DNA from: Veillonella rodentium
GTDB taxonomy: Bacteria > Bacillota > Negativicutes > Veillonellales > Veillonellaceae
Length of the DNA: 64,000 nucleotides
Assembly (NCBI RefSeq): GCF_900187285.1
Contig: NZ_LT906470.1
Coordinates: forward strand, 1,493,501-1,557,500
Reading direction: 5' to 3'
Positions 1 through 8,992 of the stretch are shown piece after piece; position 1 is the stretch's first letter, and each line of letters opens with the position of its first letter. The notes below the pieces were generated by a model. The model saw only the letters and a program-made list of their open reading frames with translations. It made no database searches and had not been told where the DNA came from. The position numbers and the translations under genes were made by a program.

Positions 1-340
1 AGGTACGGGCGATGCGGAAAATCTCCTGCTTATCCGCTTCCTTACAGCTGTTCACTTTGATAAACAATAACTCCCTCTTCGTAATCGCCATATCCGTAAA
101 GTCGATAACCTTGATAACCTCTACACTACGATTCAGTTGCTTAATGATTTGTTCATATGTCAAATCATCACAGGTAAGATCAATTGTCATTCGAGACATC
201 GTCGGATCTTCGGTTTCCCCTACGGTCAATGTGTCAAGATTATAATTCTTACCGGCGAAGAGGCCTGAGATTTTAGCTAACACGCCGATCTGGTTTTCCA
301 CATACGCCGAAATACAGCGCTTTTTCATATGTAATTCCAT
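1..340 (-). CDS. ilvN: Acetolactate synthase small (regulatory) subunit, partial
   Basis: The first 113 codons are visible before the window edge cuts the gene off. The protein opens with an ACT domain: VENQIGVLAKISGLFAGKNYN near residues 13-34, then NLDTLTVG. This is the valine-binding regulatory domain of the small subunit, which activates and feedback-regulates the catalytic subunit. The ATG at 340 follows AGGAGG closely, and that ribosome site overlaps the stop codon of ilvB 8 bases upstream, so the two are translationally linked. A second in-frame ATG at 328 is further from the ribosome site. The missing 3' end is the only uncertainty. Confidence 0.93.
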   Translation of the reverse strand, partial: MELHMKKRCISAYVENQIGVLAKISGLFAGKNYNLDTLTVGETEDPTMSRMTIDLTCDDLTYEQIIKQLNRSVEVIKVIDFTDMAITKRELLFIKVNSCKEADKQEIFRIART

Positions 341-348
341 AGCCCCTC

Positions 349-2076
349 CTATTTTCTATCCTTCAATAACATATCGCTCAGAGATTTCCCTGCCGGCACC
401 ATAGGCAGAACGTTGAGTTCCGTAGGAATGATAAATTCCAATAAGGTCGGACCTTCTTTGAAAGTATCCGCCAAAAGGAATCCCTTTCCCATATCTTCAA
501 CCTTTGTAATGCGCATTGCCTTAGCCCCATAAGCTTCAGCCAGTTTCACAAAATTCGGTACATATTCAAACTCGTCATTATCGATCATGCTACGTGTAAC
601 AATAGCGCTTTCATCCATCAACAAATTTGTACAGGCATACCGTTTATCATAAAATAACTGCTGCCATTGGCGCACATTGCCGAGATAACCGTTATTAAGC
701 ACGATAAGCGTCATCGGCAAGTGATAATGCATAGCCGTAGCAAATTCTTGAATGTTCATTTGCACACCGCCATCACCGCAGATGGAGAAAACACGTCGGT
801 CCGGATTTCCCAGCTGAGCCCCCAGTGCAGCAGGGAAGCCATACCCCATCGTACCGAGACCGCCGGATGTCAATAATTGACGACCGCCTTTTAACTCTAA
901 AAATTGAGTTGTCCATAATTGGTTCTGACCCACATCGGTCGCTACAATAGGGCAATCATAGTGATTATTGATATAATCTATGACGATTTGAGGTGTTAAG
1001 CCCTCTTCATCGGCTTGTGTAACAGGTCGCTCCTCTTTCAGTTTCTGCAATTGTTTAGACCATTCACCGAGGTCATGAGGCTCAATATATTCCAATAGTT
1101 TCTCAATCGCCAGTTTCGCATCGGCTACAACGGGAATATCCACCTTAATATTTTTAGAAATCGATGCCGCATCAACATCAATATGAATAATCTTACAGTT
1201 TTGAGCAAATGTACTCAATTTACCCGTAATACGATCATTGAAACGGGTGCCGATTGAAATCATCACGTCACAATCCGTAAGAGCCACATTGGGAGCATAT
1301 CCACCATGAATGCCCACATTGCCAAGGTATAGAGGATGTCGCGAATCGATAGCCCCTTTCCCCATTAAGGTAGTGACCACGGGAATACCCGTTTTTTCAA
1401 CAAGCGCCATCATAAGTTCATTGGCACCGCTGATGTTGACCCCGCCGCCCAACAGGAACAGAGGACGCTTTGCCTTTTCGATAACGGAGCAGGCCTTCTT
1501 GATTTGTCCGACATGGACCGTCGTATTCGGTTTATAGCTACGAATATTAACTTCTGTCGGATATTCATCGGACCCCATTGCTTTTTGAATATTTTTAGGC
1601 ATATCCACTACAACCGGTCCCGGTCTACCTGTACGAGCTATATAAAACGCTTCTTTCAAAATACGTCCCAAATCCTTGCGGTCGCGAACGGTTACCGCAT
1701 ATTTACACACATTACGCACGATACCGACCGTATCGACCTCCTGAAAGGCATCATTTCCCATGAGACTCAAGTCCACTTGTCCCGTAATACAAACGAGAGG
1801 CACACTGTCCGCATACGCCGTTGCAATCCCCGTTACAAGATTGGTCGCGCCCGGTCCGGAAGTCACCATACAGACTCCCACCTTACCGGTGCTACGCGCA
1901 TAACCATCCGCCGCATGAGCCAAGGCCTGTTCATGACGTGGCAATACAACTTTCACCGTATCCTGTTTGTACAACTCATCCATTATATCGATAGTCGCCG
2001 CCCCGGGATAGTTAAATAAAATCTCCACCTGCTCCTCCTGAAGCGCTTTCACCAAGTATGCCGCACCGGAAATCAT
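349..2076 (-). CDS. ilvB: Acetolactate synthase large (catalytic) subunit
   Basis: A thiamine-diphosphate enzyme joining two pyruvates (or pyruvate and 2-oxobutyrate), the first common step of valine, leucine and isoleucine synthesis. The TPP-activating glutamate is in PRHEQALAHAADGYA (E49). The central domain has the FAD/acetohydroxyacid synthase pattern. The C-terminal domain has the TPP/Mg motif CGDGGVQMNIQEF near residue 432, ending in VLNNGYLG. Its 575 residues are normal for the family. Biosynthetic rather than catabolic type is favoured because ilvN follows directly. The 185-base region upstream carries two strong inverted repeats. Confidence 0.96.
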   Translation of the reverse strand: MISGAAYLVKALQEEQVEILFNYPGAATIDIMDELYKQDTVKVVLPRHEQALAHAADGYARSTGKVGVCMVTSGPGATNLVTGIATAYADSVPLVCITGQVDLSLMGNDAFQEVDTVGIVRNVCKYAVTVRDRKDLGRILKEAFYIARTGRPGPVVVDMPKNIQKAMGSDEYPTEVNIRSYKPNTTVHVGQIKKACSVIEKAKRPLFLLGGGVNISGANELMMALVEKTGIPVVTTLMGKGAIDSRHPLYLGNVGIHGGYAPNVALTDCDVMISIGTRFNDRITGKLSTFAQNCKIIHIDVDAASISKNIKVDIPVVADAKLAIEKLLEYIEPHDLGEWSKQLQKLKEERPVTQADEEGLTPQIVIDYINNHYDCPIVATDVGQNQLWTTQFLELKGGRQLLTSGGLGTMGYGFPAALGAQLGNPDRRVFSICGDGGVQMNIQEFATAMHYHLPMTLIVLNNGYLGNVRQWQQLFYDKRYACTNLLMDESAIVTRSMIDNDEFEYVPNFVKLAEAYGAKAMRITKVEDMGKGFLLADTFKEGPTLLEFIIPTELNVLPMVPAGKSLSDMLLKDRK

Positions 2077-2122
2077 AAGAGCCTCCTCATCTGCTTATAA
2101 TATATGTACTCAATTAATATCC

Positions 2123-2189
2123 ACATTCAATACATTTAAAAAATTGAATGTTGTATGTAGATATGATATACTCAATAATATATCATATC
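2123..2189. repeat. Two inverted repeats in the ilvB/redox-protein divergent promoter region
   Basis: ACATTCAA (2123-2130) pairs with TTGAATGT (2144-2151). Immediately beside it, GATATGATATA (2160-2170) pairs perfectly with TATATCATATC (2179-2189) across an 8-base spacer. Neither has a GC-rich stem or T-run, so they look more like protein-binding sites than terminators. They lie between divergent genes, so either could control ilvBN, the redox gene or both. Confidence 0.5.
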
Positions 2190-2264
2190 TTGTGGTGTGT
2201 GAGTATGTCATTAATCTCAATTTATATAAGTATATTAATGTTATTTTTGAAAGGACGGTATACT

Positions 2265-2543
2265 ATGAAAGAAATCCTGGGCTTCCACTTGAACGGTTGC
2301 CCTTATTGTAAAAATGCATTCCGCGCCGTCGATGAACTCGTTGCGGAAAATCCTAAATACGCTGATATCCACATCAACTGGGTTGAAGATCAGGATGCCC
2401 ATGAATTATTCAAAACGCATCCTTACGAATACTATCCGAACTTGTGGTTCGACCTCGACAAACAATACGAGGCTCAACCGGGCGAAAGCTACGAACAGAC
2501 AAAAACATTAATTAAAGCGGTGCTTGATAAGGCATTGGCATAA
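2265..2543 (+). CDS. Small glutaredoxin/thioredoxin-like protein with CPYC site
   Basis: A 92-residue cytoplasmic protein of thioredoxin fold. The redox motif GCPYC (Cys12 and Cys15) lies after the first beta strand, as in glutaredoxins, and a cis-proline-like YYPNLWF segment is near residue 55. The ATG at 2265 has AAAGGA upstream; an earlier in-frame ATG at 2148 would add a hydrophobic, AT-rich extension over the inverted repeats and is not believable. A bidirectional terminator follows at once. It probably reduces disulfides or glutathionylated targets; the substrate is unknown. Confidence 0.8.
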   Translation: MKEILGFHLNGCPYCKNAFRAVDELVAENPKYADIHINWVEDQDAHELFKTHPYEYYPNLWFDLDKQYEAQPGESYEQTKTLIKAVLDKALA

Positions 2544-2545
2544 AG

Positions 2546-2585
2546 AAAAGCTGTAACTTCAAATTACTTGAGGTTACAGCTTTTT
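2546..2585. terminator. Bidirectional terminator
   Basis: An AAAAGCTGTAAC arm pairs with GTTACAGCTTTT, with T-runs on both strands. It ends the redox gene (+) and folT (-); the folT stop codon lies inside the hairpin. Confidence 0.85.
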
Positions 2586-3074
2586 ATGTACAATAAATCT
2601 GCTTATCGCCTTATATACAATTAAAATCAACGCGATTTCTAGAGGAAAGCATAGAATATTTTTTATGAGTCGGCTCAAAAAGATGGCGGATACCGCTTTG
2701 TTATAAAATATCGTGAGCCACAATGTGTTCAGCACCAGATGTATACATACCGTAACAATCAGTTCCGGCAACAGAAGCCGTTTAAGCGTAACATCACGAC
2801 CGTGCAGAAAATAACCATACACATAGCCCACCAGAAACTCGGACACAATAAAACCCGGAAAAAATACGCCGTGTCCGAATAAGGACATTCCGATAAAACA
2901 GGCAATCGCCGCCATAATGCCGGCGGCCATAGGCCCGTATAGAATACCGAATATGGCGGTCGATAAAAACCCAAATGTAATATGTATAAATGTGGTATGA
3001 ATGGCGAAAATATAAGATAGTAAAACCGTCAAAGCTATAAATATACCGGTCTTTACAACCATATCAGTCTTCAT
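2574..3074 (-). CDS. folT: ECF transporter S component, folate type
   Basis: A 166-residue membrane protein with six predicted hydrophobic segments, the size of ECF S components. These membrane proteins bind a vitamin and dock on a shared EcfA-EcfA'-EcfT energizing module, which is not in this window. The FLSTAIFGILYGPMAAG block in the first third and LVLNTLWLTIFY in the C-terminal half resemble the FolT group, so folate is the likely substrate. It overlaps the upstream YgbA-like gene by 11 bases, so the two are co-transcribed. Assignment to folate rather than another vitamin rests on motif resemblance only. Confidence 0.75.
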   Translation of the reverse strand: MKTDMVVKTGIFIALTVLLSYIFAIHTTFIHITFGFLSTAIFGILYGPMAAGIMAAIACFIGMSLFGHGVFFPGFIVSEFLVGYVYGYFLHGRDVTLKRLLLPELIVTVCIHLVLNTLWLTIFYNKAVSAIFLSRLIKNILCFPLEIALILIVYKAISRFIVHKKL

Positions 3075-3411
3075 GAGATGTGATACTCCTTTTCCTATCC
3101 TTCCACTCCAAATACATATGGCGAATCACCATAATCGGTGAGACGAATAACATACGCGGTCCGCCATAGCGCATGATTTCACGGATTTTTTCGCGATAGG
3201 TCGGCTCATAACAATGTGTTTTACAAACGCTGCAAAAAGTTTTACTGTCCATATGGGGGCATACGTCTATTCGGTGTTCCGCATACTGCCATACCTTTTG
3301 GCATTCTTCACACAAATCACCCTTCTGTGTATGATGTTTATTATGACAATAGATGGCAATGATTTGATGCATCGCCTTCAGCTCTAACTGACGTTTTTCA
3401 TCAACAGTCAT
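3064..3411 (-). CDS. YgbA-like (nitrous oxide-stimulated promoter family) cysteine-rich protein
   Basis: A 115-residue protein with three pairs or groups of cysteines: CHNKHH near residue 22, CEECQKVWQYAEHRIDVCPH in the middle, and FCSVCKTHCY near residue 65. It then has YREKIREIMRYGGPRML, which is typical of the YgbA_NO family. The cysteines suggest a metal or Fe-S site. In enterobacteria ygbA belongs to the nitric-oxide stress regulon; the molecular role is unsettled. It lies between a methyltransferase gene (8-base gap) and folT (11-base overlap) in one transcription unit. Confidence 0.75.
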   Translation of the reverse strand: MTVDEKRQLELKAMHQIIAIYCHNKHHTQKGDLCEECQKVWQYAEHRIDVCPHMDSKTFCSVCKTHCYEPTYREKIREIMRYGGPRMLFVSPIMVIRHMYLEWKDRKRSITSHED

Positions 3412-3419
3412 ACGACCTC

Positions 3420-4238
3420 CTACTTAACAGACCAGGAAGCCCACGCCACCTTATCCACGGTTTTATTCTGAATCTTGTTATCCATAGCCAGCGGCTCTAT
3501 GAGATTTCGTATTTCCGCCTTCATATCATCCATACTGCCCCAACCATTATTATGTAACCTCATCGTAAAATATTCAACCGCTTTATTGAGATCCATAACC
3601 TCAGTTTCAGGCACGGTTTTATATGTTACTTTCACATTATGCCCCATACTATGAATCGCCTCAAGACACTCCTTCATCTTTCCATCCCAGGGAAATGCAT
3701 CACTGCCGAAAAAATGTTCCGATAACATATCCACCATTTCATCACTGCGTTCGCTGAAAGCAACCCACAAGCATTTATCCTGGCTCGCATCATGCATGGC
3801 ACGGATATTTTCAACATCAAACATAATGGGGCAGAAAATGCTGTACGCCAAGTCAAAGGCCTTATCCCATTCTAATTTACGTCTCGTTTCATCAGACCAC
3901 GGAGCAATATATAAGCTCAAGTCCAGACCTTCTTCATCGGCTAACTGCTTTGCACCGTTAATCATACCGTCCGATAAATCGATTCCCGTCGCGCTATATC
4001 CTTCACGTGCCAGTCCTAATGCATAATCACAGACACCACAGCCTACATCAAGTGTTCGACCGCCTGGCGCCGGCAATAATCGCTCCGCCCTCAAAAAATC
4101 AAGAAATGCGGTTACCTGCGCCTTGCGATCCTCACGGTTATGCATCTCCACAAAATAGTTGGACCGATTATTCCAAGCATCCTGCTCATCCTTCCACGCT
4201 TCGAGGGACACAGACACAGCCTGTATTTCATTTGCCAT
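3420..4238 (-). CDS. Class I SAM-dependent methyltransferase
   Basis: A 272-residue Rossmann-fold methyltransferase. The SAM-binding motif I is LDVGCGVCDYALGLAREGY near residue 64, followed by motif II ATGIDLSDGMI. The rest matches no subfamily I recognise, so the substrate is unknown. The start at 4238 has AAGGAG upstream. It is first in the transcription unit with the YgbA-like gene and folT, which gives no clear clue to its role. An upstream palindrome (ATCATT-GAG-AATGAT, 4390-4404) could be a control site. Confidence 0.8.
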   Translation of the reverse strand: MANEIQAVSVSLEAWKDEQDAWNNRSNYFVEMHNREDRKAQVTAFLDFLRAERLLPAPGGRTLDVGCGVCDYALGLAREGYSATGIDLSDGMINGAKQLADEEGLDLSLYIAPWSDETRRKLEWDKAFDLAYSIFCPIMFDVENIRAMHDASQDKCLWVAFSERSDEMVDMLSEHFFGSDAFPWDGKMKECLEAIHSMGHNVKVTYKTVPETEVMDLNKAVEYFTMRLHNNGWGSMDDMKAEIRNLIEPLAMDNKIQNKTVDKVAWASWSVK

Positions 4239-4453
4239 AATGACTCCTTTATATCTATATAGGATACTGACGATACGAGTCGTCCGCCATATCCGTTTAC
4301 ATACAACACAAAATTAATAGTTCTATATGCCTCGGTGTTCCGTCCGAATGTGTTCAGAATTTCATATAGATTATTCATTCTAATTGTACATCATTCTCAA
4401 TGATTTTTGTGTTACTATAGTCACATCGGTTATGCAAATTTTATACAAATAAA

Positions 4454-4523
4454 AAAGCTCTCAGGCTGAACTGCATCTCAAAATTATGTCCAAATTTTAA
4501 GATGCAGTTCAATCTGAAAGCCT
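4454..4523 (-). terminator. Terminator of the tRNA-Arg(CCG) transcript
   Basis: A long hairpin pairs AACTGCATCT with AGATGCAGTT plus flanking AGGCT/AGCCT. On the minus strand it is followed by TTTTTTATTTG, so it ends the tRNA transcript just downstream of 4536. Confidence 0.75.
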
Positions 4524-4535
4524 CTTGTTTCATCA

Positions 4536-4610
4536 TGGTGCGCCTAGCAGGATTCGAACCTGCGCACCCGGTTCCGGAGACCGGTGCTCTATCCCCTGAG
4601 CTATAGGCGC
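4536..4610 (-). tRNA. tRNA-Arg (anticodon CCG)
   Basis: The minus strand folds as a complete 75-base tRNA with an encoded CCA end. The acceptor is GCGCCTA / TAGGCGC, the D arm is AGCTCAGGGGATAGAGC, the anticodon stem CCGGT/ACCGG encloses loop CTCCGGA (anticodon CCG), and the T loop is GGTTCGAATCC. It reads the CGG arginine codon. A TATAAT box lies at 4625-4630 upstream, with a weak -35 region. Confidence 0.97.
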
Positions 4611-4790
4611 ATGAGTACCTAAAAATTATACCATATTACGCTATGGTTCGATAGTATAAAGTAAACTGAAGTATAGTCACCCAAACCGACCTGATTAACA
4701 ATATGCTTCATAAAGCTCCGCCATCGTTGAGCGGCAGATATTTTCATGACAGATGAATAAAATTTTATCATAAAAATCTCGCTATTACAC

Positions 4791-4821
4791 AAAAATCCTC
4801 TATAGCATACGCTATAGAGGA
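4791..4821 (-). terminator. Terminator of the DUF4198 gene
   Basis: A perfect 11-bp stem, TCCTCTATAGC / GCTATAGAGGA, has a 4-base loop and a T-run on the minus strand 36 bases after the stop codon. Confidence 0.88.
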
Positions 4822-4856
4822 CTCTTTTGCAATAACTAGAATTAACTTTCCCAATA

Positions 4857-5576
4857 TTATTCAGGATCAATTATAAAAGACAATGCACTGAAGTATTTAT
4901 TTTGTTCGCCCTTGGTTTGAGTCGGGAAGCCTACTTCCACGCCCACAACATTGAGGCCGTTAGCACTTACAGTAACGATAGCCTTACCATTTGCATCGGT
5001 TTTGCTTTCATTTGTAAGATCGTTCATTACATCTTTAATGAGCGGTGCATCAGCATATGGTTTACCTTCTTTAAGCACTTGAATTTCGTAGGTATCACCT
5101 TTTCTTAGCGTCAATGGATTCACGGATGGCACGATTTGAATGAAGGCATCTTTATTATTCAAAGGCTTCGCGCTTGCATTCCAGTAGTGCACATCATATT
5201 TGATAGCGTGTGTACTCTTAGTTGCACCGGGCACCTGTGTAATAGGTTTATGTACAGTCTTTCCGTCTTTATCCTTTGTCCAATAACCGTAATCAAAGTT
5301 CGTTACAGTTACACCAAGGTTGGACGGTTGTTCAATGGCTACATTTTTCTCATGTTTAATCACTTTCACAGGCATAACATTACCGTTTACATCATAACCG
5401 GTAATTCCTTTTACCATATCTGAAGTGTATGCATTATCTACAGGCCCTTCACCGAGGACAAGTACTTTTTCATCAGTGCGATTGGCAAAGAAAACGCCAT
5501 GTGCATCGACAGTGGTTAATATGGAGCCCGCTGCAAGACCAACAGCAAACAAGGATGCAAGAATTTTTTTGTTCAT
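4857..5576 (-). CDS. Secreted DUF4198 protein, possible metal-binding periplasmic protein
   Basis: A 239-residue exported protein. The signal peptide (MNKKILASLFAVGLAAGSIL, then TTVDA) should be cut before HGVFF, leaving an N-terminal histidine on the mature protein. The remainder is beta-rich, with an Ig-like C-terminal half (residues about 150-235), matching DUF4198, a family often next to cobalt or nickel transporters. A free N-terminal His often ligates a metal, so metal capture is a reasonable inference, not proven. It is monocistronic with its own terminator. The -10 box (TATAAT, 5626-5631) overlaps a Fur-like ATAATGATAAT. Confidence 0.75.
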   Translation of the reverse strand: MNKKILASLFAVGLAAGSILTTVDAHGVFFANRTDEKVLVLGEGPVDNAYTSDMVKGITGYDVNGNVMPVKVIKHEKNVAIEQPSNLGVTVTNFDYGYWTKDKDGKTVHKPITQVPGATKSTHAIKYDVHYWNASAKPLNNKDAFIQIVPSVNPLTLRKGDTYEIQVLKEGKPYADAPLIKDVMNDLTNESKTDANGKAIVTVSANGLNVVGVEVGFPTQTKGEQNKYFSALSFIIDPE

Positions 5577-5619
5577 TGGTGGACCCTCCTACAAACTAAA
5601 AATAATTTTCAATAAATAT

Positions 5620-5630
5620 ATTATCATTAT
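5620..5630 (-). promoter_or_regulatory. Possible Fur half-site over the DUF4198 promoter
   Basis: The minus strand reads ATAATGATAAT, two NATWAT hexamers as in the left part of a Fur box; the right half is poor. It overlaps a TATAAT -10 box about 50 bases before the start codon. Confidence 0.35.
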
Positions 5631-5785
5631 ACAGATTCATTTATTAAAGTTTCATGAAATCTTAATAACTTTCATAGACATATGACTATTAGCTATAATC
5701 ATGTAGAATTATATATGAAAGTAATACTCAATTAGATAATTTTCATTGCTCTTTCTTCTGAAATTCAGCATATCTAAGCCGAACA

Positions 5786-5825
5786 TAAAACAGCGGATAG
5801 TCGATACATACCGACTATCCGCTGT
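5786..5825 (-). terminator. typA terminator
   Basis: A 14-bp perfect stem, ACAGCGGATAGTCG / CGACTATCCGCTGT, has an 8-base loop, with a short T-run on the minus strand. It lies about 40 bases after the typA stop codon. Confidence 0.85.
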
Positions 5826-5866
5826 ATAGATTCGGGAAAACTCGTATTTCCATGAATTTCAATCAA

Positions 5867-7678
5867 TTATTTTTTGTTTTTTGCAGCCTTCGCACGAGCA
5901 TTCCGGTCAAGAATCATCTTACGCATACGAATGCTTTCAGGTGTTACCTCAACGAGTTCATCATCATTGATCCACTCAAGAGCCTGCTCCAAGGAGAAGA
6001 TACGAGGCGGCGTCAAGCGTACCGCTTCATCAGAGGAACTGGAACGCATGTTGGTAACGTGTTTTTTCTTACATGGATTAACATCCATATCAAGTTCACG
6101 CGTATTTTCACCGATAACTTGTCCTGCATACACGTCTTGGTTAGGGCCAACGAACAATGTACCGCGGTCTTGAACGGAGTTCAAACCATATGGTGTGGTT
6201 TCACCATTTTCAAATGCTACCAAAGCACCGCGTGTACGGGAAGGGATTTCACCCTTATATGGTGCATAGCCATGGAATACATGGTTCATAATACCATTAC
6301 CTTTTGTAGCTGTTAAGAATTGGGCGCGGAAACCGATCAAGCCACGAGCCGGAACTACGAATTCCATGCGAAGATAACCAGCCAATTCAACCATGTTAGT
6401 CAACTCAGCTTTACGTTGACCGAGATTTTCCATTACAGTACCCATAAATTCCTGAGGTACATCGATGGTCAACGCTTCAAGCGGTTCACACAATTGATCG
6501 TTAATGGTTCTGAAGATTACACGAGGTTTTCCCACTTGTAATTCATAGCCTTCACGACGCATAGTTTCAATCAATACAGCCAAATGCAATTCGCCACGGC
6601 CGGATACTTTGAACGCATCTGCAGAATCAGTTTCTTCCACTTTCATGGATACGTTAGTTTCTACTTCGCGGAACAAACGATCACGCAAGTGACGGGATGT
6701 AACGAATTCACCTTCGCGGCCTGCAAATGGAGAGTTATTTACGGAGAACACCATGGACAATGTCGGTTCGTCAATGGAAATGGATGGCAACGCTTCAGGA
6801 TTTTCAGCATCCGCTACTGTTTCGCCGATATTGATATCGTCGATACCGGCAAAGGCGATGATATCACCCATTTCAGCTTCGTCAGTTTCAACGCGATTCA
6901 AACCATTGTATGTATATACGCGGCCGATTTTCGCTTTACGAGTGCTTTCACCGTTCATGATGGCAACCTGTTGGTTAGTTTTCATTTTACCGCGTACTAT
7001 ACGACCTACGGCAATTTTACCGATGAAGTTATCGTAATCAAGTGTGGTCACCATGAATTGAAGAGGGCCTTCCATATCACCTTGCGGTGCAGGAATTTCG
7101 TCGATCAACGTTTTAAACAACGGTTCCATGTTTACGGCTTCGTCGTCCCAGTTGGTTTTGGAAACACCGGAACGGGCAGAGGCGTAAACCACAGGAAAGT
7201 CGAGTTGATCATCGTCAGCTTCAAGTTCCATAAATAATTCAAGAACTTCGTCCTCAACCTCTTTAACGCGTTGGTCAGGACGGTCAATTTTATTGATAAC
7301 CACGATCGGCTTCAATTTCTGTTCTAAGGCTTTACGCAAAACATATTTAGTCTGAGGCATTGGACCTTCATAAGCGTCTACGAGAAGCAATACGCCGTCA
7401 ACCATGTTAAGTACGCGTTCCACTTCACCGCCGAAATCAGCATGGCCCGGCGTATCAACGATGTTGATTTTAATACCGTCATGCATAACGGCCGTATTTT
7501 TGGACAAAATGGTAATACCGCGTTCACGTTCCAAATCATTGGAATCCATTACGCGTTCTGCTACCTTTTCATTTTCACGGAACACATGGCTTTGTTTTAA
7601 TAATGCGTCCACCAAGGTTGTTTTACCATGGTCAACGTGGGCGATAATCGCTACATTACGAAGATTTTCGCGAATCAT
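5867..7678 (-). CDS. typA: Ribosome-associated GTPase TypA/BipA
   Basis: A 603-residue translational GTPase of EF-G type that acts on ribosomes, mainly under stress and in assembly of the large subunit. G1 is AHVDHGKTT (13-21), then the switch region ERERGITI, G3 DTPGHADF and G4 NKIDRP. Domains II, III and V and the TypA-specific C-terminal domain follow ([15 protein letters not shown], then a Lys/Ala tail). Length and motif order are typical. A good promoter lies 95-125 bases upstream and the gene stands alone. Confidence 0.97.
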   Translation of the reverse strand: MIRENLRNVAIIAHVDHGKTTLVDALLKQSHVFRENEKVAERVMDSNDLERERGITILSKNTAVMHDGIKINIVDTPGHADFGGEVERVLNMVDGVLLLVDAYEGPMPQTKYVLRKALEQKLKPIVVINKIDRPDQRVKEVEDEVLELFMELEADDDQLDFPVVYASARSGVSKTNWDDEAVNMEPLFKTLIDEIPAPQGDMEGPLQFMVTTLDYDNFIGKIAVGRIVRGKMKTNQQVAIMNGESTRKAKIGRVYTYNGLNRVETDEAEMGDIIAFAGIDDINIGETVADAENPEALPSISIDEPTLSMVFSVNNSPFAGREGEFVTSRHLRDRLFREVETNVSMKVEETDSADAFKVSGRGELHLAVLIETMRREGYELQVGKPRVIFRTINDQLCEPLEALTIDVPQEFMGTVMENLGQRKAELTNMVELAGYLRMEFVVPARGLIGFRAQFLTATKGNGIMNHVFHGYAPYKGEIPSRTRGALVAFENGETTPYGLNSVQDRGTLFVGPNQDVYAGQVIGENTRELDMDVNPCKKKHVTNMRSSSSDEAVRLTPPRIFSLEQALEWINDDELVEVTPESIRMRKMILDRNARAKAAKNKK

Positions 7679-7773
7679 AAGATCCTCCCTTTAATTCCTT
7701 CAGTATATTCTATATCACATAGCCTCTGTGAAAGTAGCTATGCAGGTATATTCCCAAAAATTGGCAACAGTTA

Positions 7774-7803
7774 ATTATAACTCACTATATCTATGAAAGT
7801 CAA
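7774..7803 (-). promoter_or_regulatory. typA promoter
   Basis: The minus strand has TTGACT, an 18-base spacer and TATAAT, a near-consensus sigma-70/sigma-A promoter facing typA. Confidence 0.6.
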
Positions 7804-7877
7804 AGAAGCTCTTTTGTTGTAGTCATTATAATTTCTACATTTGATTATACATTTAAGTCATCGTATAACGACAGAGA

Positions 7878-8825
7878 TTATTTACCCCGCATGGCTCGCT
7901 CCGCGGATTTACGTAATAACGGTATTTGCTCATCCGTTAAATGAAAGCAGCATTTGGGAATCACCTTTTTAATAAGTTCCGCATCGGATGCTTTCAGAAT
8001 ATATTCCGGTTGTAGCAGCGGCTCTAATTCATCAAGTCCGGGATAATCCAACCCAATACTCCAATCATGGTCTACATTAAAAGGACATGCATCCTGACAG
8101 TTATCACAGCCTAATATCCACACCTCCAGCATATCATCTGTGACACCGTCCGGTAACTTACCATCACCGAATGTATTAATAAAAGATACACATGTTAACG
8201 GATTCATAGTAAACGGCGCAGATAAAGATTTTGTCTTACACCCCTGCTGACATAAGTCACAAGAATCCGGACACGGAGGTATCTCCGACTGCTGAATATA
8301 TTCACAGGACTCATCAATTAAATAGGCTGCCAGTTCATAACAGGATCCTTTAGGTCCATAAAAGAAATTATTCTTCCGATAGATGCCTAAACCTGCTGCT
8401 ACCGAAGCGGGCCGCAAAGGAATAATTCCGGCCGGTTTTGCCGTTTCACCGCCAATATATCGTATTCCCTTTTCACCAAGCCATGTTTCAAAAGATCGCC
8501 GCCGTTTGAACTCGTCACTGTGAGGAATATTTGATAAAGATAACAGCAGCCCTTTTGCATATCGTTTTCGAAGAGATAGGGGAAACTTATAGCTCCCATA
8601 ATACTCCGTGCAAACTACGATTGAGTGAGCCCATGGATAATTTTCTTTTAGCTCTAAAAATGATTTAGTATGAGTATATATATCCTCACTTTCCGGAACC
8701 GCCTCAAGTCGTTGCGCCAGGCGGTCCTTATATGAATCCAATGCATCAATGGATATAATACCGCAATCATCAAAGCCGCATTCCAACGCTTTGTCATGAA
8801 CCTGTTTTGCTGTTAGGGTCGTCAT
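7878..8825 (-). CDS. QueG-like 4Fe-4S double-cluster protein
   Basis: A 315-residue iron-sulfur protein related to epoxyqueuosine reductase QueG. The ATG at 8825 has GGAGG at good spacing; a longer in-frame start at 8888 adds a hydrophobic leader and is rejected. Two cysteine clusters are visible: CPDSCDLCQQGC near residue 182 and GCDNCQDACPFN near residue 240. The second fits the QueG pattern, but the first has spacing C-x3-C-x2-C-x3-C and no CP ending. QueG's C-terminal HEAT-like part seems absent. It may reduce another cofactor-bound substrate. It is the only gene in its unit. Confidence 0.7.
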   Translation of the reverse strand: MTTLTAKQVHDKALECGFDDCGIISIDALDSYKDRLAQRLEAVPESEDIYTHTKSFLELKENYPWAHSIVVCTEYYGSYKFPLSLRKRYAKGLLLSLSNIPHSDEFKRRRSFETWLGEKGIRYIGGETAKPAGIIPLRPASVAAGLGIYRKNNFFYGPKGSCYELAAYLIDESCEYIQQSEIPPCPDSCDLCQQGCKTKSLSAPFTMNPLTCVSFINTFGDGKLPDGVTDDMLEVWILGCDNCQDACPFNVDHDWSIGLDYPGLDELEPLLQPEYILKASDAELIKKVIPKCCFHLTDEQIPLLRKSAERAMRGK

Positions 8826-8992
8826 ATCCTCGCCTCCTACTAAACAACATATCCATTTAAGAACAATTATGATCATAGATATTAACAATTACAATCATAG
8901 ATACTATTGAAAAAAGACTTCCTACGAGTCCGTCTATCCAAACCATTGCAAAGATACAAAGACTCATAAGAAATCTTCTAATTATTATGTAG

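Noticed and set aside
2148..2264. N-terminal extension of the CPYC redox protein
   Set aside because: The added 39 residues cross an inverted repeat and are not conserved-looking; the ATG at 2265 has a ribosome site.
4112..4378. 88-codon minus-strand ORF beginning MNNLYEILNTFG
   Set aside because: It overlaps the methyltransferase gene in another frame for half its length, has no ribosome site and resembles no family; its upstream half is the leader region of that gene.
4619..4870. 83-codon minus-strand ORF next to tRNA-Arg
   Set aside because: It contains the terminator hairpin of the DUF4198 gene and the promoter region of the tRNA; no family resemblance.
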